A stretch of 64,000 nt of DNA, from NCBI GenBank assembly GCA_963785585.1, contig CAWAVW010000004.1, positions 1,426,001-1,490,000 on the forward strand, read 5' to 3'. A program made the position numbers and the translations under genes. This document shows positions 25,179 to 34,755 of this stretch, piece by piece. Numbering within the stretch: the stretch's first letter is position 1; each line of letters opens with the position of its first letter. Source of the DNA: Palsa-295 sp963785585 (GTDB lineage: Bacteria; Acidobacteriota; Terriglobia; Acidiferrales; UBA7541). Under the pieces are notes generated by a model. That model searched no databases, was not told the DNA's origin, and saw only the letters and a program-made list of their open reading frames with translations.

Positions 25179-26375
25179 TTACTTAAGTGGAGTGCTGTCC
25201 GCGCATTCCTTTGGGCCGTAAATTGTGGCACTCGCACCTTCTTGTTTCCACCACGAAGACCATGCGGAGTACTGCGATTGCGGATTTTCAAACCATTTAT
25301 CGCCGCCGATGTCGTGGTGCGTAAGTTGACGAAGCCCGTAGAGTGCGTTAAGGGAGATGCCGACGTCTGGGCCTTGCAACAGTTGCAGCAGAATGGGAAC
25401 GGCTGCACGTGATCCCGTGTCGGCGAGAACTTGGACGCCAACGGGACGCATAAATTCGTTATCCGAACTCCGTATCATCGCAACCGCGATAGGCAATATG
25501 TCTTCTTTTCCAAGAGCAGCGGCGTCGGAATAGTAACTTGCGATGCGCGACGCCCGCGCAGTTCTCAATAGCAGCGGGAACCACTGCGCGTCTCCCGTAT
25601 CTGAAAGGTATTCCGCGCTCATCACGCTTTCGTACGTACCCTTCTCCGATTTTTGGAGCAAAGCGGCCATGGCGGCGAGGCTGACCTCCGTATTGAGCCT
25701 GTGAAACGCGAGCGGAGCAAACTCGCGCAAATCTGGATCATCTGCAAAGGCTAAAAGCGTGTCCTCAAGCGAAGCAGGCGCGACGCTGGCGAGTACGCGC
25801 GCCGCTTCTTGCCGTTCGATGAAATTCGACGATTTTAATTGAGCAAGCCATGGTGTGAACGCCGTGGGACTGAGCGCCACAGCGTCATCGACGCGGAACC
25901 AAAGGTGGGCTTGGAGCGGAATGCCATCATCGTTGGATAGGGGGCCGCTGTTATCGGGCGTGACGGGGAGAAGGATCTTGGCGTCCACTTGGTAGTCGCC
26001 AGGGCGGTTCACATCGTGCGCGTAGTTCAACAACACCGCCACTATGGAAGTCTGACCGGGTTTCACGGATTTCTGGGAAGACAGGCAACTCATTAAGATC
26101 GGCCGTGAGCAAGTACCGCCCGACGATGGATCGGACGAAACCTGAACGCGGTAAGGCGAACACGGCGAGTAGGGGTCAGAGCTCGCTAAATCCTGTTTTT
26201 GTGACGAGGTATTTGTGACTTCGAAGTACACGAATATTGGTTCGCCCGGTGCGAATGTTTCTTTTGGCAGGTAGACACGACCGGACCACTGGGAGTATGT
26301 GACCTTGGGGAAGATCACCGCGAGGAGGGCCACGGTAACGAGGAACACTGCGCGAGAGCGCTGAGATAAGGTCAT
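25179..26375 (-). CDS. Exported HEAT-repeat protein
   Basis: Predicted 398 aa. A signal peptide (VFLVTVALLAVIFPKVTYS) is followed by a beta-sandwich-like region (about residues 35-165, with Cys residues around SPCSPYR and GGTCSRP) and then HEAT-like helical pairs (about 175-365: FIERQEAARVLASVAP, AAVPILLQLLQGPDVGISLNALYGL). HEAT solenoids mediate protein contacts; no enzymatic motif is seen. Codon use is clearly less GCG/CGG-biased and GC lower than in neighbours, suggesting different ancestry. It converges on the amidohydrolase gene, with 14 bases between the stops. Confidence 0.8.
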   Translation of the reverse strand: MTLSQRSRAVFLVTVALLAVIFPKVTYSQWSGRVYLPKETFAPGEPIFVYFEVTNTSSQKQDLASSDPYSPCSPYRVQVSSDPSSGGTCSRPILMSCLSSQKSVKPGQTSIVAVLLNYAHDVNRPGDYQVDAKILLPVTPDNSGPLSNDDGIPLQAHLWFRVDDAVALSPTAFTPWLAQLKSSNFIERQEAARVLASVAPASLEDTLLAFADDPDLREFAPLAFHRLNTEVSLAAMAALLQKSEKGTYESVMSAEYLSDTGDAQWFPLLLRTARASRIASYYSDAAALGKEDILPIAVAMIRSSDNEFMRPVGVQVLADTGSRAAVPILLQLLQGPDVGISLNALYGLRQLTHHDIGGDKWFENPQSQYSAWSSWWKQEGASATIYGPKECADSTPLK

Positions 26376-26546
26376 CGCGAATAATCATAAGATTCAGGGG
26401 ACGGGTGGGGAGTTGCCTGGGAACCTCGGAAACTCATTGCAAACGAGAGTAGCACAGACGTACAGTACCGCCCATCTAACCGTATCCGCGGCGGGTGATT
26501 CGGATGCGGGCGCGGCGAAAGAGCCGGTGAGGCTCGAGGCGGTGGC
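26376..26546. other. Divergent promoter region
   Basis: This 171-base gap lies between divergent genes. It carries no repeat family and is locally AT-richer on the left (GAATAATCATAAGATT), where the promoter of the HEAT-repeat gene would sit. Confidence 0.35.
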
Positions 26547-28253
26547 ATGGCCAAGAAAAATGAGGAGCTTTCGCAGCAAGACCTGGAACGGGAGAATTTC
26601 AAGAGGGCGGGATACGACCTCGAGACCGAGGTCGCGGCGAAGCGATTGGGAAGCGTTCCGAGTGGTGTGACAGAGCAGATACGCGGGACGGCGAGCGCGG
26701 TGGCACCGACGCGGTCGGCGGAAGATGACGACGAGGTGCAGATTCGTTATCGCGTGGAGTCGGATGAGTCGGCGGCGGCGGAACCGTCGAAGGTTGCGGA
26801 GCGCGCTGCGCGATCACAGTCGGCGTTGATCGAAAAGGTGATTGGGCCTGGCGGTGCGGCGAATGCAGCGGGTGGTGCGGGAGGCGCGGGCGCTGCGGGC
26901 AGCGATGTGCGGTTTTCCAAGCAGGCGGGCGATGCGGATACGGCGGTGCTGGTGTGCCACGGGATGGGGGAGCAGGTGCGGTACGAAACGATCAGTTCGG
27001 TGGCGGAGGCGATACGGCAGCAAGCGATGGTCGTCCATCCACAAACGGTCGGCGTGGTGACGGTGCTTTCGAGGGACAAGGACGATTTTCTGGCGCACGC
27101 GCAGGTGAGCTGGACGGACGCGCAGAATCAAGCGCGGAAAGTGGATGTGTACGAGGCGTATTGGGCTCCGGTGACCGAGGGGCAGGTGAGTTACTACGAT
27201 ACGCTGAAGTTTTTATTTGGCGCGGGGCTGCGGGGATTGTGGTGGAGCTTTCCGCGGATCGAAGGTGGGCTTCGGCAGTCGTGGCGACGAAGATTTAGAG
27301 ACACGTTTCTTCGGTGGATGTTCGGTGGGCCGAAAGAAATGGAGATTCGAAAACGGTCGTTGGCGGGATTGCTGATCGTACTTTTCGTTTTGCTGGTGAT
27401 TGTTGGATTGATCGCGGCGGGGTCGTGGTGGGTGGCGCGCGAGTTGAAAGAGATCGCGTTGATGAAGGAGCCGTGGGTAGCGGTGAAGGAAGCGTTTTGC
27501 AGAATTCAGGATTGGCAGGTGACCGGGGGCTTTTGGTATGCCGTCAAGGAGCTTTGGTTCGTTTCGAGGCAAACGTTGGCGTGGCTGGCCGTGGTGGCGT
27601 TCGGATTTGGGGCCAGATATTTCATCGTGGAGTATGTGGGAGATGTGGCGGCGTATATTTCGCCGTACAAAGACAGCAAGTTCGACGAGATCCGGCACAA
27701 GATTCAGCAGATTGGACTGAATGTAGGGAAGACGATTTATGGATTTGGGACGGCGACGCCGAACGTGCCGTATTACAAGCGAGTGGTGATTGTGGGGCAC
27801 TCGCTCGGGTCGGTGCTGGCGTACGACACGTTGAATGCGCTGCTGAATCTGGACAATGTGCTGGCGAAGGGGGATCGCCGAGATGTGGCAGACCGGACGC
27901 GAGCGCTGATTACGATGGGGTCGCCGCTCGACAAGACGGCGTTTCTTTTCCGGATGCAGGCGAAATCAAATAAGGATTGGATTCGCGAGGCGATGGCGGC
28001 GAGCGTGCAGCCGCTGATTGTGAATTATCCGGACTACCGCAAGATGACGTTTGATTGGGTGAACATTTGGTCGCCGGCGGACATTATTAGCGGCGCGCTG
28101 AATTATTACGACGATCCGGCGCTCATTCCGAATGTGGCGCCATGCGTGCAGAATCGCGTAGATGGGCAGGCGTGGATCGAGCCGATCATCGCGCATACAC
28201 GATATTTTGGGCACAAGGAATTTCATAAGTGGTTGTACAAGTTTGTGACGTAG
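26547..28253 (+). CDS. Membrane-anchored alpha/beta-hydrolase (lipase-like)
   Basis: Predicted 568 aa. VLVCHGMGEQVRYE (oxyanion HG) and the nucleophile elbow GHSLGS (Ser419) in VVIVGHSLGSVLAYDTLNALL fit a class-3-lipase-like alpha/beta hydrolase. Between them lie two or three hydrophobic helices (LLIVLFVLLVIVGLIAAGSWWVA; TLAWLAVVAFGFGARYFIV), an insertion that would tether the enzyme to the inner membrane. The N-terminal 100 residues are polar and Ala/Glu-rich. The family is 'hypothetical protein with lipase motif'; the substrate could be lipid or ester. Stand-alone gene. Confidence 0.75.
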   Translation: MAKKNEELSQQDLERENFKRAGYDLETEVAAKRLGSVPSGVTEQIRGTASAVAPTRSAEDDDEVQIRYRVESDESAAAEPSKVAERAARSQSALIEKVIGPGGAANAAGGAGGAGAAGSDVRFSKQAGDADTAVLVCHGMGEQVRYETISSVAEAIRQQAMVVHPQTVGVVTVLSRDKDDFLAHAQVSWTDAQNQARKVDVYEAYWAPVTEGQVSYYDTLKFLFGAGLRGLWWSFPRIEGGLRQSWRRRFRDTFLRWMFGGPKEMEIRKRSLAGLLIVLFVLLVIVGLIAAGSWWVARELKEIALMKEPWVAVKEAFCRIQDWQVTGGFWYAVKELWFVSRQTLAWLAVVAFGFGARYFIVEYVGDVAAYISPYKDSKFDEIRHKIQQIGLNVGKTIYGFGTATPNVPYYKRVVIVGHSLGSVLAYDTLNALLNLDNVLAKGDRRDVADRTRALITMGSPLDKTAFLFRMQAKSNKDWIREAMAASVQPLIVNYPDYRKMTFDWVNIWSPADIISGALNYYDDPALIPNVAPCVQNRVDGQAWIEPIIAHTRYFGHKEFHKWLYKFVT

Positions 28254-29184
28254 GGCTGGCGGCGCGGGATGGCGGGTTCGCTGCGGGGCGGCGAGCTTTC
28301 ACAGCGGGGAGTGCCAGTGCCGCGAGCGCGAAGGCTCATATGAAGGTCAAAAGACCCACCCTTTGCAGAGGCGGCAAAGGATGGGGCACCCAGGTCAAAG
28401 GCTTAAAACCAAAACAAAAAGCAAAAGTGAAGGCGGGTGCTGCGGGCTGCGTCGAGCCGTAACGGCGGAGTCGGAGTGTGGGCTTACATGGCTCAACCTG
28501 CATCCCATTGGAAATGGGATGCACACAGACGCGAGCGTTTGTGCTACGAGTGCGAACGCACAGCGGAAAGTCAAAGGACCCACCCTTTGCAGAGGCGGCA
28601 AAGGATGGGGCACCCAGGTCAAAGGCTTAAAACCAAAACAAAAAGCAAAGGCGAAGGCGGGTGCTGCGGGCTGCGTTGAGCCGTAGCGGTGGAGTCGGAG
28701 TGTGGGCTTACATGGCTCAACCTGCATCCCATTGGGAATGGGATGCACACAGACGCGAGCGTCTGTGCCACGGCCTAAGCCACGAGAGGTGGGGTGCGCA
28801 TAGGCGTCAGCCTTTGTGATACGAGTGCGAGCGCAAAGCGGAAAGTCAAAGGACCCACCCTTTGCAGGGGCGGCAAAGGATGGGGCACCCAGGTCAAAGG
28901 CTTAGAACCAAAACAAAAGGCGAAAGTGAAGGCGGATGCTGCGGGCTGCGTTGAGCCGTAGCGGCGGAGTCGGAGTATGGGCGTACATGGCTCAACCTGC
29001 ACCCCATTGGAAATGGGGTGCACACAGACGCGAGCGTCTGTGCCACGGCCTGTGCCACGAGAGATGGGGTGCGCGTGGGCGAGCGTGGGTGCCACGGACG
29101 GCGAATCTTGGGGGGCGTGGTGTGCGGGATGTGTGGAACAATGCCTGGGCGAAAAACAGACCAAACGGAAGCATACGGGGACAG
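28254..29184. repeat. Tandem composite units of families E and D
   Basis: Three successive units each contain a family E hairpin (28355, 28579, 28854), a short A/C-rich tract (CTTAAAACCAAAACAAAAAGC), a GCTGCGGGCTGCGT(C/T)GAGCCGTA segment and a family D double hairpin (28485-28550, 28707-28775, 28983-29047). Spacing is 224 then 275 bases, the third unit being lengthened by an extra CACGAGAGGTGGGGTGCG-like segment. The remainder to 29184 shows no gene; a frame running into the glycosyltransferase from 28936 translates the repeats. Confidence 0.88.
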
Positions 29185-31314
29185 ATGGCGGACGAATTGA
29201 CGGGAGGGCGCGGCGTGTTTCGCGGGGATGCGGAGGGATCGAATCGATGGGCGGTGGCCGCGGGCGTGGCGGTGCTGCTCGGCGTGATGGTGCTGCAACT
29301 GGCGCTGTCGGTGCGGCAGGAATCGATCAGTTGGGACGAGGGCGATCATTTATTCAGCGGGTACATGTCGCTGAAGCACGGCGATTTCGGGCTGAATCCG
29401 GAGCATCCGCCGATGGTGAAGATGGTGGCAGCGCTGCCGCTGGTGCGGATGCATCTGAACGTGCCGGAACTTGAGAAGCGCAATTTTAAGGTGGAGGCGT
29501 TTGAGGACGGGAAGCGATTTGTGGCGGGGAATGCGGCGCAGGGAATTTTGTTTCGCGCGCGCATGGCGGCGGCCGTGTTTACGGCGCTGCTGGGCGCGCT
29601 GATATTTTTAGCGGCGCGGGAAATGTTTGGCGCGGCGGCGGGATGGCTGGCGCTGGCGCTGTTTGCGTTTGATCCGAATTTTCTGGCGCATGGGGCGCTG
29701 GTGACGACCGACGTGGGGATTTCGTGCTTTCTGTTTGCGGGAGTGTATGCGTTTTACCGGTACGTGAAGGCGCCGTCGATGCGCCGACTGCTGGTGACGG
29801 CTCTGGCGACGGGATTGGCGCTGGCGGCAAAGCATACGGGAATTTTGCTGTTGGTAATGTTGCTGGCGCTGGCGATTGTGGAGGCCCTGCGGACGTGGAT
29901 CGTGCTAACGCCGGTGGGAGTGGGCGACGGCGGGAGCGCCGGAGATGCGGGGCAGGCGCGGTCGGCGGCCGGTCCGGCGTTTGCCGATCCGCGACGCGTG
30001 GCGCTGCGCCTGTTTGGCGCGCTCGCGGCGATCACGGTGGTGGCAGTGCTGGTGCTGTGGTCGTTTTACGGATTCCGGTATGCGGCGCGGCCAGCGGGTA
30101 TGGAATTAAATCCGACGTTCGCGACGTATCTGGCGGCGGTGTCGCATCCTCCGGTAAGTCCGCTGGTCGCGGCGGCGGCGCGATTCAAGTTGCTGCCGGA
30201 GTCGTATCTGTACGGCATCGTGGACATTCAGTTCGTGAACGATATTTATTCGGCGTATTTCTGGGGAAGGATTTATCCGCACGGGTCGCACTGGTATTTT
30301 CCGGGAGTGATTGCGGTGAAGTCCACGCTGCCGTTTTTGATGCTGCTGGCGCTCGCGGTGTATGCGGTGGCGAGCGGGAAGATGCGGAAACGGTTCGGCG
30401 GGTCGCGCGCGATTGTGTTTTTGTGCGTGCCTCCGGCGATTTATCTGATCGTGGCGATGGGCTCGCATATGAATATCGGGGCGCGGCACATTTTGCCGGT
30501 GTACGCGTTTTTGTACGTGTTGGGCGCGGGAGCGGCGACGGCGGTGGTGGGCGCGAAGCGGATTTGGTTCTCTGCGGCGCTAGTGGCGCTGGTGGCGCTG
30601 CAGATTCTAACGACGGTGCATGCGTCGCCGGATTACATGACGTATTCGAACGAGCTTGCGGGCGGGCCGGCGAAGACTTACAAGTACTTAAGCGACTCGA
30701 ACACGGATTGGGGACAGCAATTGGTGGCGGTGAAGAAATATGTGGATGAGCACGGCATCCGGGATTGCTGGTTCGTGTATTTTGCGCAGGGCGCAGCGGA
30801 CTTTCGCGATTACGGGATTCCGTGCCAGCCGCTGCCGACGGTGGATACGGCGTGGTGGTTGAACGAAGAGATGGATGTGCCGGCGTCGATCGATGGCGTG
30901 GTGTTTGTGAGCGACGGCGACCGCGCGGGATTTGAGTTTGGTCCGGCGCCGCTGAATCCGTACGAACAGTTCAAGACGCTGACGCCGGACGCGACGATTC
31001 AGCACGGCGTGTATGTGTATCACGGGAAGTTTGAGATTCCGCTGGCCGCGGCGTACGGGCACGCGCAGAAGTCGGGGAATTTTTTGGCGGCGGGAAAATC
31101 GGATGACGCGCTGGCGGAGGCGCGACAGGCGGTGGCGCTGGCTCCGGATTCGGTGCAGACCAATGTGGCGATGGGCGACGCGCTTGTGCAGTTGGGTCGG
31201 CGGGGTGAGGCGCGACCGTATTATGAGAAGGCGCTGGAATTGGCGAAGACGGTTCGGCCGGAGGTTCAGGATGGGTGGATACCGGATTTGCAGAGGAAGG
31301 TTGGGGCGAACTGA
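29185..31314 (+). CDS. PMT-like membrane glycosyltransferase with C-terminal TPRs
   Basis: Predicted 709 aa. The N-terminal ISWDEGDHLFSGYMSL followed by NPEHPPMVKM is the first periplasmic loop of GT39/PMT_2-type transferases, with its acidic pair, which use polyprenyl-phosphate sugars. About ten transmembrane helices follow to residue 500, then a periplasmic part (NTDWGQQLVAVKKYVDEHG, the 'DWG' segment usual in this group) and one or two TPR units at about 620-700 (AGKSDDALAEARQAVALAPDS). It likely glycosylates lipid or protein at the inner membrane; the acceptor is unknown. The ATG at 29185 is the first credible start; earlier codons lie in repeat DNA. Confidence 0.88.
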   Translation: MADELTGGRGVFRGDAEGSNRWAVAAGVAVLLGVMVLQLALSVRQESISWDEGDHLFSGYMSLKHGDFGLNPEHPPMVKMVAALPLVRMHLNVPELEKRNFKVEAFEDGKRFVAGNAAQGILFRARMAAAVFTALLGALIFLAAREMFGAAAGWLALALFAFDPNFLAHGALVTTDVGISCFLFAGVYAFYRYVKAPSMRRLLVTALATGLALAAKHTGILLLVMLLALAIVEALRTWIVLTPVGVGDGGSAGDAGQARSAAGPAFADPRRVALRLFGALAAITVVAVLVLWSFYGFRYAARPAGMELNPTFATYLAAVSHPPVSPLVAAAARFKLLPESYLYGIVDIQFVNDIYSAYFWGRIYPHGSHWYFPGVIAVKSTLPFLMLLALAVYAVASGKMRKRFGGSRAIVFLCVPPAIYLIVAMGSHMNIGARHILPVYAFLYVLGAGAATAVVGAKRIWFSAALVALVALQILTTVHASPDYMTYSNELAGGPAKTYKYLSDSNTDWGQQLVAVKKYVDEHGIRDCWFVYFAQGAADFRDYGIPCQPLPTVDTAWWLNEEMDVPASIDGVVFVSDGDRAGFEFGPAPLNPYEQFKTLTPDATIQHGVYVYHGKFEIPLAAAYGHAQKSGNFLAAGKSDDALAEARQAVALAPDSVQTNVAMGDALVQLGRRGEARPYYEKALELAKTVRPEVQDGWIPDLQRKVGAN

Positions 31315-31705
31315 GTTGGCTGAGGTTTAGGAGGGGATTGCGGATTCTGCGAGGGGTTTGTGGAGTGCGAGGCTGCGGGGTGGTGGCGTCGGCGTTTCGT
31401 GTGACCGAGGCTACGGAGTGGCGGGGCGCAAGTGCGTGGCCGGCGGTGGTCCCCGCCTGCGGCGGGTGCCACCGCACTCCGCGAGAACCGTGGGTGGGTT
31501 GCTGCAACGGGAGATTCGGGCGACACATCGCATCTCGCGTTCTGGGCCGAGTGAGACGGGCGATTGGGGCGAGACATGGTGCGCGAGGGCAGAGTACGCG
31601 GATGGGGGGCGCGAAAAGCGGGTGACGGGATTCGGGAACGGAGGTAGGATGCAGCGACGAGAGCGAAGCGAAGTCTCGTGGAGCGAAGGCGGGCGGGAAC
31701 GGACG
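31315..31705. repeat. Gap with one family F-like hairpin
   Basis: At 31441-31483 GCGGTGGT...GCCACCGCACTCC encloses an inner CCCGCC TGC GGCGGG hairpin, a nested version of family F. The rest shows no repeat or gene I recognise. Confidence 0.65.
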
Positions 31706-33115
31706 ATGACACTGACAAAGCAATTAGTCGCCATATTTTTGAGCGCGCTATTGATTGTGACGATGACGCCGCCGACGGCGGTGCGCGCGCAGGATCAGCA
31801 GCAGAGCGCGGCCCCGGCGGACGATCAAGGCGACTATGTGCCGCCGCAGGACGATTACGCGCCGCTGACCGCGGATGAGCTGGATGGAGTGGTGGCGCCG
31901 ATTGCTTTGTATCCCGATGCGCTGGTGGCGCAGGTGCTGGGGGCGGCTTCGTTTCCGGATCAGATCACCACGGCGGCTTTCTGGCTGCGGGACAATTCGA
32001 ATTTGAAAGGCGACGCGCTGGCAAAGGCCGTGGATGCGCAGGACTGGGATCCGGCGGTGAAGGCGCTGACGCAGTTTCCCACGGTACTCGATACGCTGGC
32101 GAAAAATCTGGCGTGGACTTCGACGCTGGGCGAAGCGGCGGCGACGCAGCAAGCGGACGTGATGGCGGCGGTGCAGCGGATGCGGGCGAAGGCGCTGGCC
32201 GCGGGCAATCTGAAATCGAGTCCGGAAATCAAAGTGGTGCAGGAAGCGCCGCAGACGATTGTGATCCAGCCGGCGAATCCGCAGGTGATTTATGTGCCGC
32301 AATACAATCCGACGGTGATCTATGGCGCGCCCGTGGTGGTGCCGAATTATTCGGCGGGCGACGTGGCGGCCGCGGCGGTGATTTCGTTTGGCGCGGGCAT
32401 TGCGCTGGGCGCGATGCTGAGCAACGGCTGCAACGGATGGACGTGGGGTTGGGGCTGCTGGGGAACGAATTGGGGCGGGCGGACGATTATTTACCAGCGC
32501 AACGTTTACTACGGGAATCCGTACTGGCGCGGAGGATATTACCGGCCGCCGTACCGACCGGGATATCCGTCGTATGGACGGCCGCCGTACTACCGTCCAC
32601 CGGGAAATCGACCGCCGGGATACCGGCCACCGCCGAATGGCGGGCGCCCACCGGGTGGTGGACGGCCACCGAGTGGAGGAAGACCGCCGGGCGGAGGGCG
32701 TCCGCCGGGAAATGGGAGACCTCCTTATCAACCGGGAAAGCCGCCGACGATTCAGCCGGTGCCGAATCCGGGTAAGCCGGGGACCAAGCCGACACCGGGG
32801 CGGCCGGGAACGAATCCTGGAAATCGTCCGGGGACGCGACCGGGGCAGCCTTCGATTCAGCCGGTGCCCGGGCCGAAACCGGGCGGACCTGCGCCGCGAC
32901 CGGGAGCGCCTTCGACGCGGCCTGTGCCGACGGCTCCGGTAACGCGGCCGAGCGTGCAGCCGGATCGCGGATATCCGCAAGCGAAGCCGGCGCCGGCTGC
33001 GCCTTCGCCGAAACCCGGCGCGTTTTCGTCGGGCGGACGTCCGGCGAGCGTGCGCGGAAATCAGAGCCTGAAGTCAAGCAACGGCGGCGGAAACCGCGGC
33101 GGGAAACCGAAATAG
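31706..33115 (+). CDS. DUF3300 domain protein with Pro/Gly-rich tail
   Basis: Predicted 469 aa, exported. After a signal peptide (LVAIFLSALLIVTMTPPTAVRA) comes a DUF3300 domain (about residues 50-200: ELDGVVAPIALYPDALVAQVLGAASFPDQI, then VIYVPQYNPTVIYG). Next is a Gly/Trp-rich membrane-like stretch (AAAAVISFGAGIALGAMLSNGCNGWTWGWG) and a C-terminal half of Pro-Gly-Arg repeats (RPPGGGRPPSGGRPP) of low complexity. The function of DUF3300 is unknown; an envelope location is likely. The DUF2950 gene 119 bases downstream on the same strand is a common partner in Acidobacteria and Proteobacteria, so the two probably work together. Earlier in-frame ATG codons would precede the signal peptide, so 31706 is preferred. 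Confidence 0.88.
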   Translation: MTLTKQLVAIFLSALLIVTMTPPTAVRAQDQQQSAAPADDQGDYVPPQDDYAPLTADELDGVVAPIALYPDALVAQVLGAASFPDQITTAAFWLRDNSNLKGDALAKAVDAQDWDPAVKALTQFPTVLDTLAKNLAWTSTLGEAAATQQADVMAAVQRMRAKALAAGNLKSSPEIKVVQEAPQTIVIQPANPQVIYVPQYNPTVIYGAPVVVPNYSAGDVAAAAVISFGAGIALGAMLSNGCNGWTWGWGCWGTNWGGRTIIYQRNVYYGNPYWRGGYYRPPYRPGYPSYGRPPYYRPPGNRPPGYRPPPNGGRPPGGGRPPSGGRPPGGGRPPGNGRPPYQPGKPPTIQPVPNPGKPGTKPTPGRPGTNPGNRPGTRPGQPSIQPVPGPKPGGPAPRPGAPSTRPVPTAPVTRPSVQPDRGYPQAKPAPAAPSPKPGAFSSGGRPASVRGNQSLKSSNGGGNRGGKPK

Positions 33116-33234
33116 ACGCGAGGCTGCGCGGCGGGGCAAAGGGCTCCGGCGCGCGGCCTTGCACGAGTGGAATCGCGCGCGCGGAATTTTCCGCGGCGCG
33201 AAACGAGATTGTAACGGCGGGTGGGAGGAGCGGG

Positions 33235-34194
33235 ATGGCGGCGATTCATAGTGGGAAGTTGCGGAATTATTCGCGCGGGCTGGTGCTGGCGGCGGTTTGC
33301 TCGGTGGCGTGGGTCTCGGCGGGATGCAAGGGCGGCGCGTCGTCGTCGGCTCCGGTGGTGCCGGAGACGTTCAGTTCGCAGGATGCGGCGGGGCGGGCGC
33401 TCTATGACGCAGCGAAAGCGGGCGACACGAATGCGCTGATCAAAATCTTCGGGTCGGATGCGAAAGATGTGGTGGTGAGCGGCGATCCGGTGGCGGACAA
33501 GAACAGCGAAGCGCACTTTGTGTCTGCGTACGACGAGATGCACCGCTGGGACAAATTGAAGAGTGGAGGCTACGTGCTGACGGTGGGCGCTTCGAATTAT
33601 CCGATGCCGATTCCGCTGGTGGCGAATTCGAGCGGGCAATGGTATTTCGACGGGGCGGCGGGACGACAGGAAGTGCTGGCGCGGCGCGTGGGGCAAAATG
33701 AATTGGACACGATCGATGTGTTGTGGGCGATCGGCGACGCGGAGGAAGATTATTTTTCGGAATTGCACGACGGCAGCCAGGTGCCGCAGTACGCGCAGAA
33801 GTTCGTGAGCGATGAGGGAAAGCAAAACGGATTGTACTGGAAAGTGGCGGAGGGGCAGGAGGAGAGTCCGCTGGGACCGCTGGCGGCGAGCGCGGCGGCG
33901 GATGGTTACCACGGAGGACCGACGGCGCCGTTTCACGGATATTACTACCGGATATTGACGAAGCAGGGCGACCAGGCCAATGGCGGCGCGATGGATTACG
34001 TTCACGACGGCGCGATGACGGATGGGTATGCCGTGCTGGCGTGGCCGGCGCAGTATGGAAATTCGGGAGTGATGACGTTTGTGTTGACGTCGGATGGGGC
34101 GATGTATCAGAAGGATTTTGGCGCGGATACGGCGAATGCGGTGAAGGCGATCGATAAGCTCGATCTGGATGAGGGTTGGAAGTTGATCGAGTAA
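33235..34194 (+). CDS. DUF2950 family exported protein
   Basis: Predicted 319 aa. The signal peptide ends in WVSAGC, a near-match to a lipobox, so it may be a lipoprotein (the -3 residue is Ser rather than Leu). The DUF2950 body includes QDAAGRALYDAAKAGDTNALIKIFG, QWYFDGAAGRQEVLARRVGQNELDTI and the conserved HGYYYRILTKQG and GYAVLAWPAQYGNSGVMTF segments near the C-terminus. Function unknown. Its position directly after the DUF3300 gene repeats a widespread gene pair. Confidence 0.9.
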   Translation: MAAIHSGKLRNYSRGLVLAAVCSVAWVSAGCKGGASSSAPVVPETFSSQDAAGRALYDAAKAGDTNALIKIFGSDAKDVVVSGDPVADKNSEAHFVSAYDEMHRWDKLKSGGYVLTVGASNYPMPIPLVANSSGQWYFDGAAGRQEVLARRVGQNELDTIDVLWAIGDAEEDYFSELHDGSQVPQYAQKFVSDEGKQNGLYWKVAEGQEESPLGPLAASAAADGYHGGPTAPFHGYYYRILTKQGDQANGGAMDYVHDGAMTDGYAVLAWPAQYGNSGVMTFVLTSDGAMYQKDFGADTANAVKAIDKLDLDEGWKLIE

Positions 34195-34755
34195 TGATTC
34201 GCGCGCGGCGGGGTTGAGCGGGCGGGTTTTGACGACGTGGCAATAGGCGCGGGCTGGCGGGTTCGCGTTTTGGGTGGAAGTTCGGTGATGGCGATGAAAC
34301 GGGCCACCGTTTTTCGCGTGTGATGATTCGTTTGATCCTTCCTTGAAGTGGCGGAATAAATACAAACAGGATGTCGCGGAATCGCGCTCGGAGGTCGACG
34401 AGCGGAGGGCGGAGGACAAGGCTGGCGGGCGTGAAGCCCGCCGCTACAAAGGCGACTGCAAAAGCAACGGCAAAGGCTGCCCGCTCGACGCTTATCGCGT
34501 CGTGCGGCCGCTACAGAAGCAAGACTGTGCGAGGGCGTCGATTTGCGCGAGACGGGAAGGAGCTGCGGTTGCGCGGCGAGAGGAAAAGGCTGGCGGGCGT
34601 GAAGCCCGCCGCTACAAAGGCAACTGCAAAAGCAACGGAAAAGGCAACGGCAAAGGCTGCCCGCTCGACGCTTGTCGCGTCGTGCGGCCGCTACAGAAGC
34701 CGTGGCGCGCGAGTGTGCGCGATGGGCGACGCTTGTACTGTGATATAAACACGAG
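34195..34755. repeat. Two A-C hairpin pairs in tandem
   Basis: A family A hairpin (34418-34450), a short hexamer tract and a family C hairpin (34471-34517, CGACG CTTATC GCGTCG) are followed by the same set again: A at 34586-34619, tract, C at 34651-34697 (loop CTTGT). The two copies start about 170 bases apart. No gene; positions 34195-34415 hold nothing recognisable. Confidence 0.85.

Noticed and set aside
28351..29050. CRISPR array
   Set aside because: Units of 224-275 bases with conserved interiors, no constant spacer length with unique spacers, and no cas genes.
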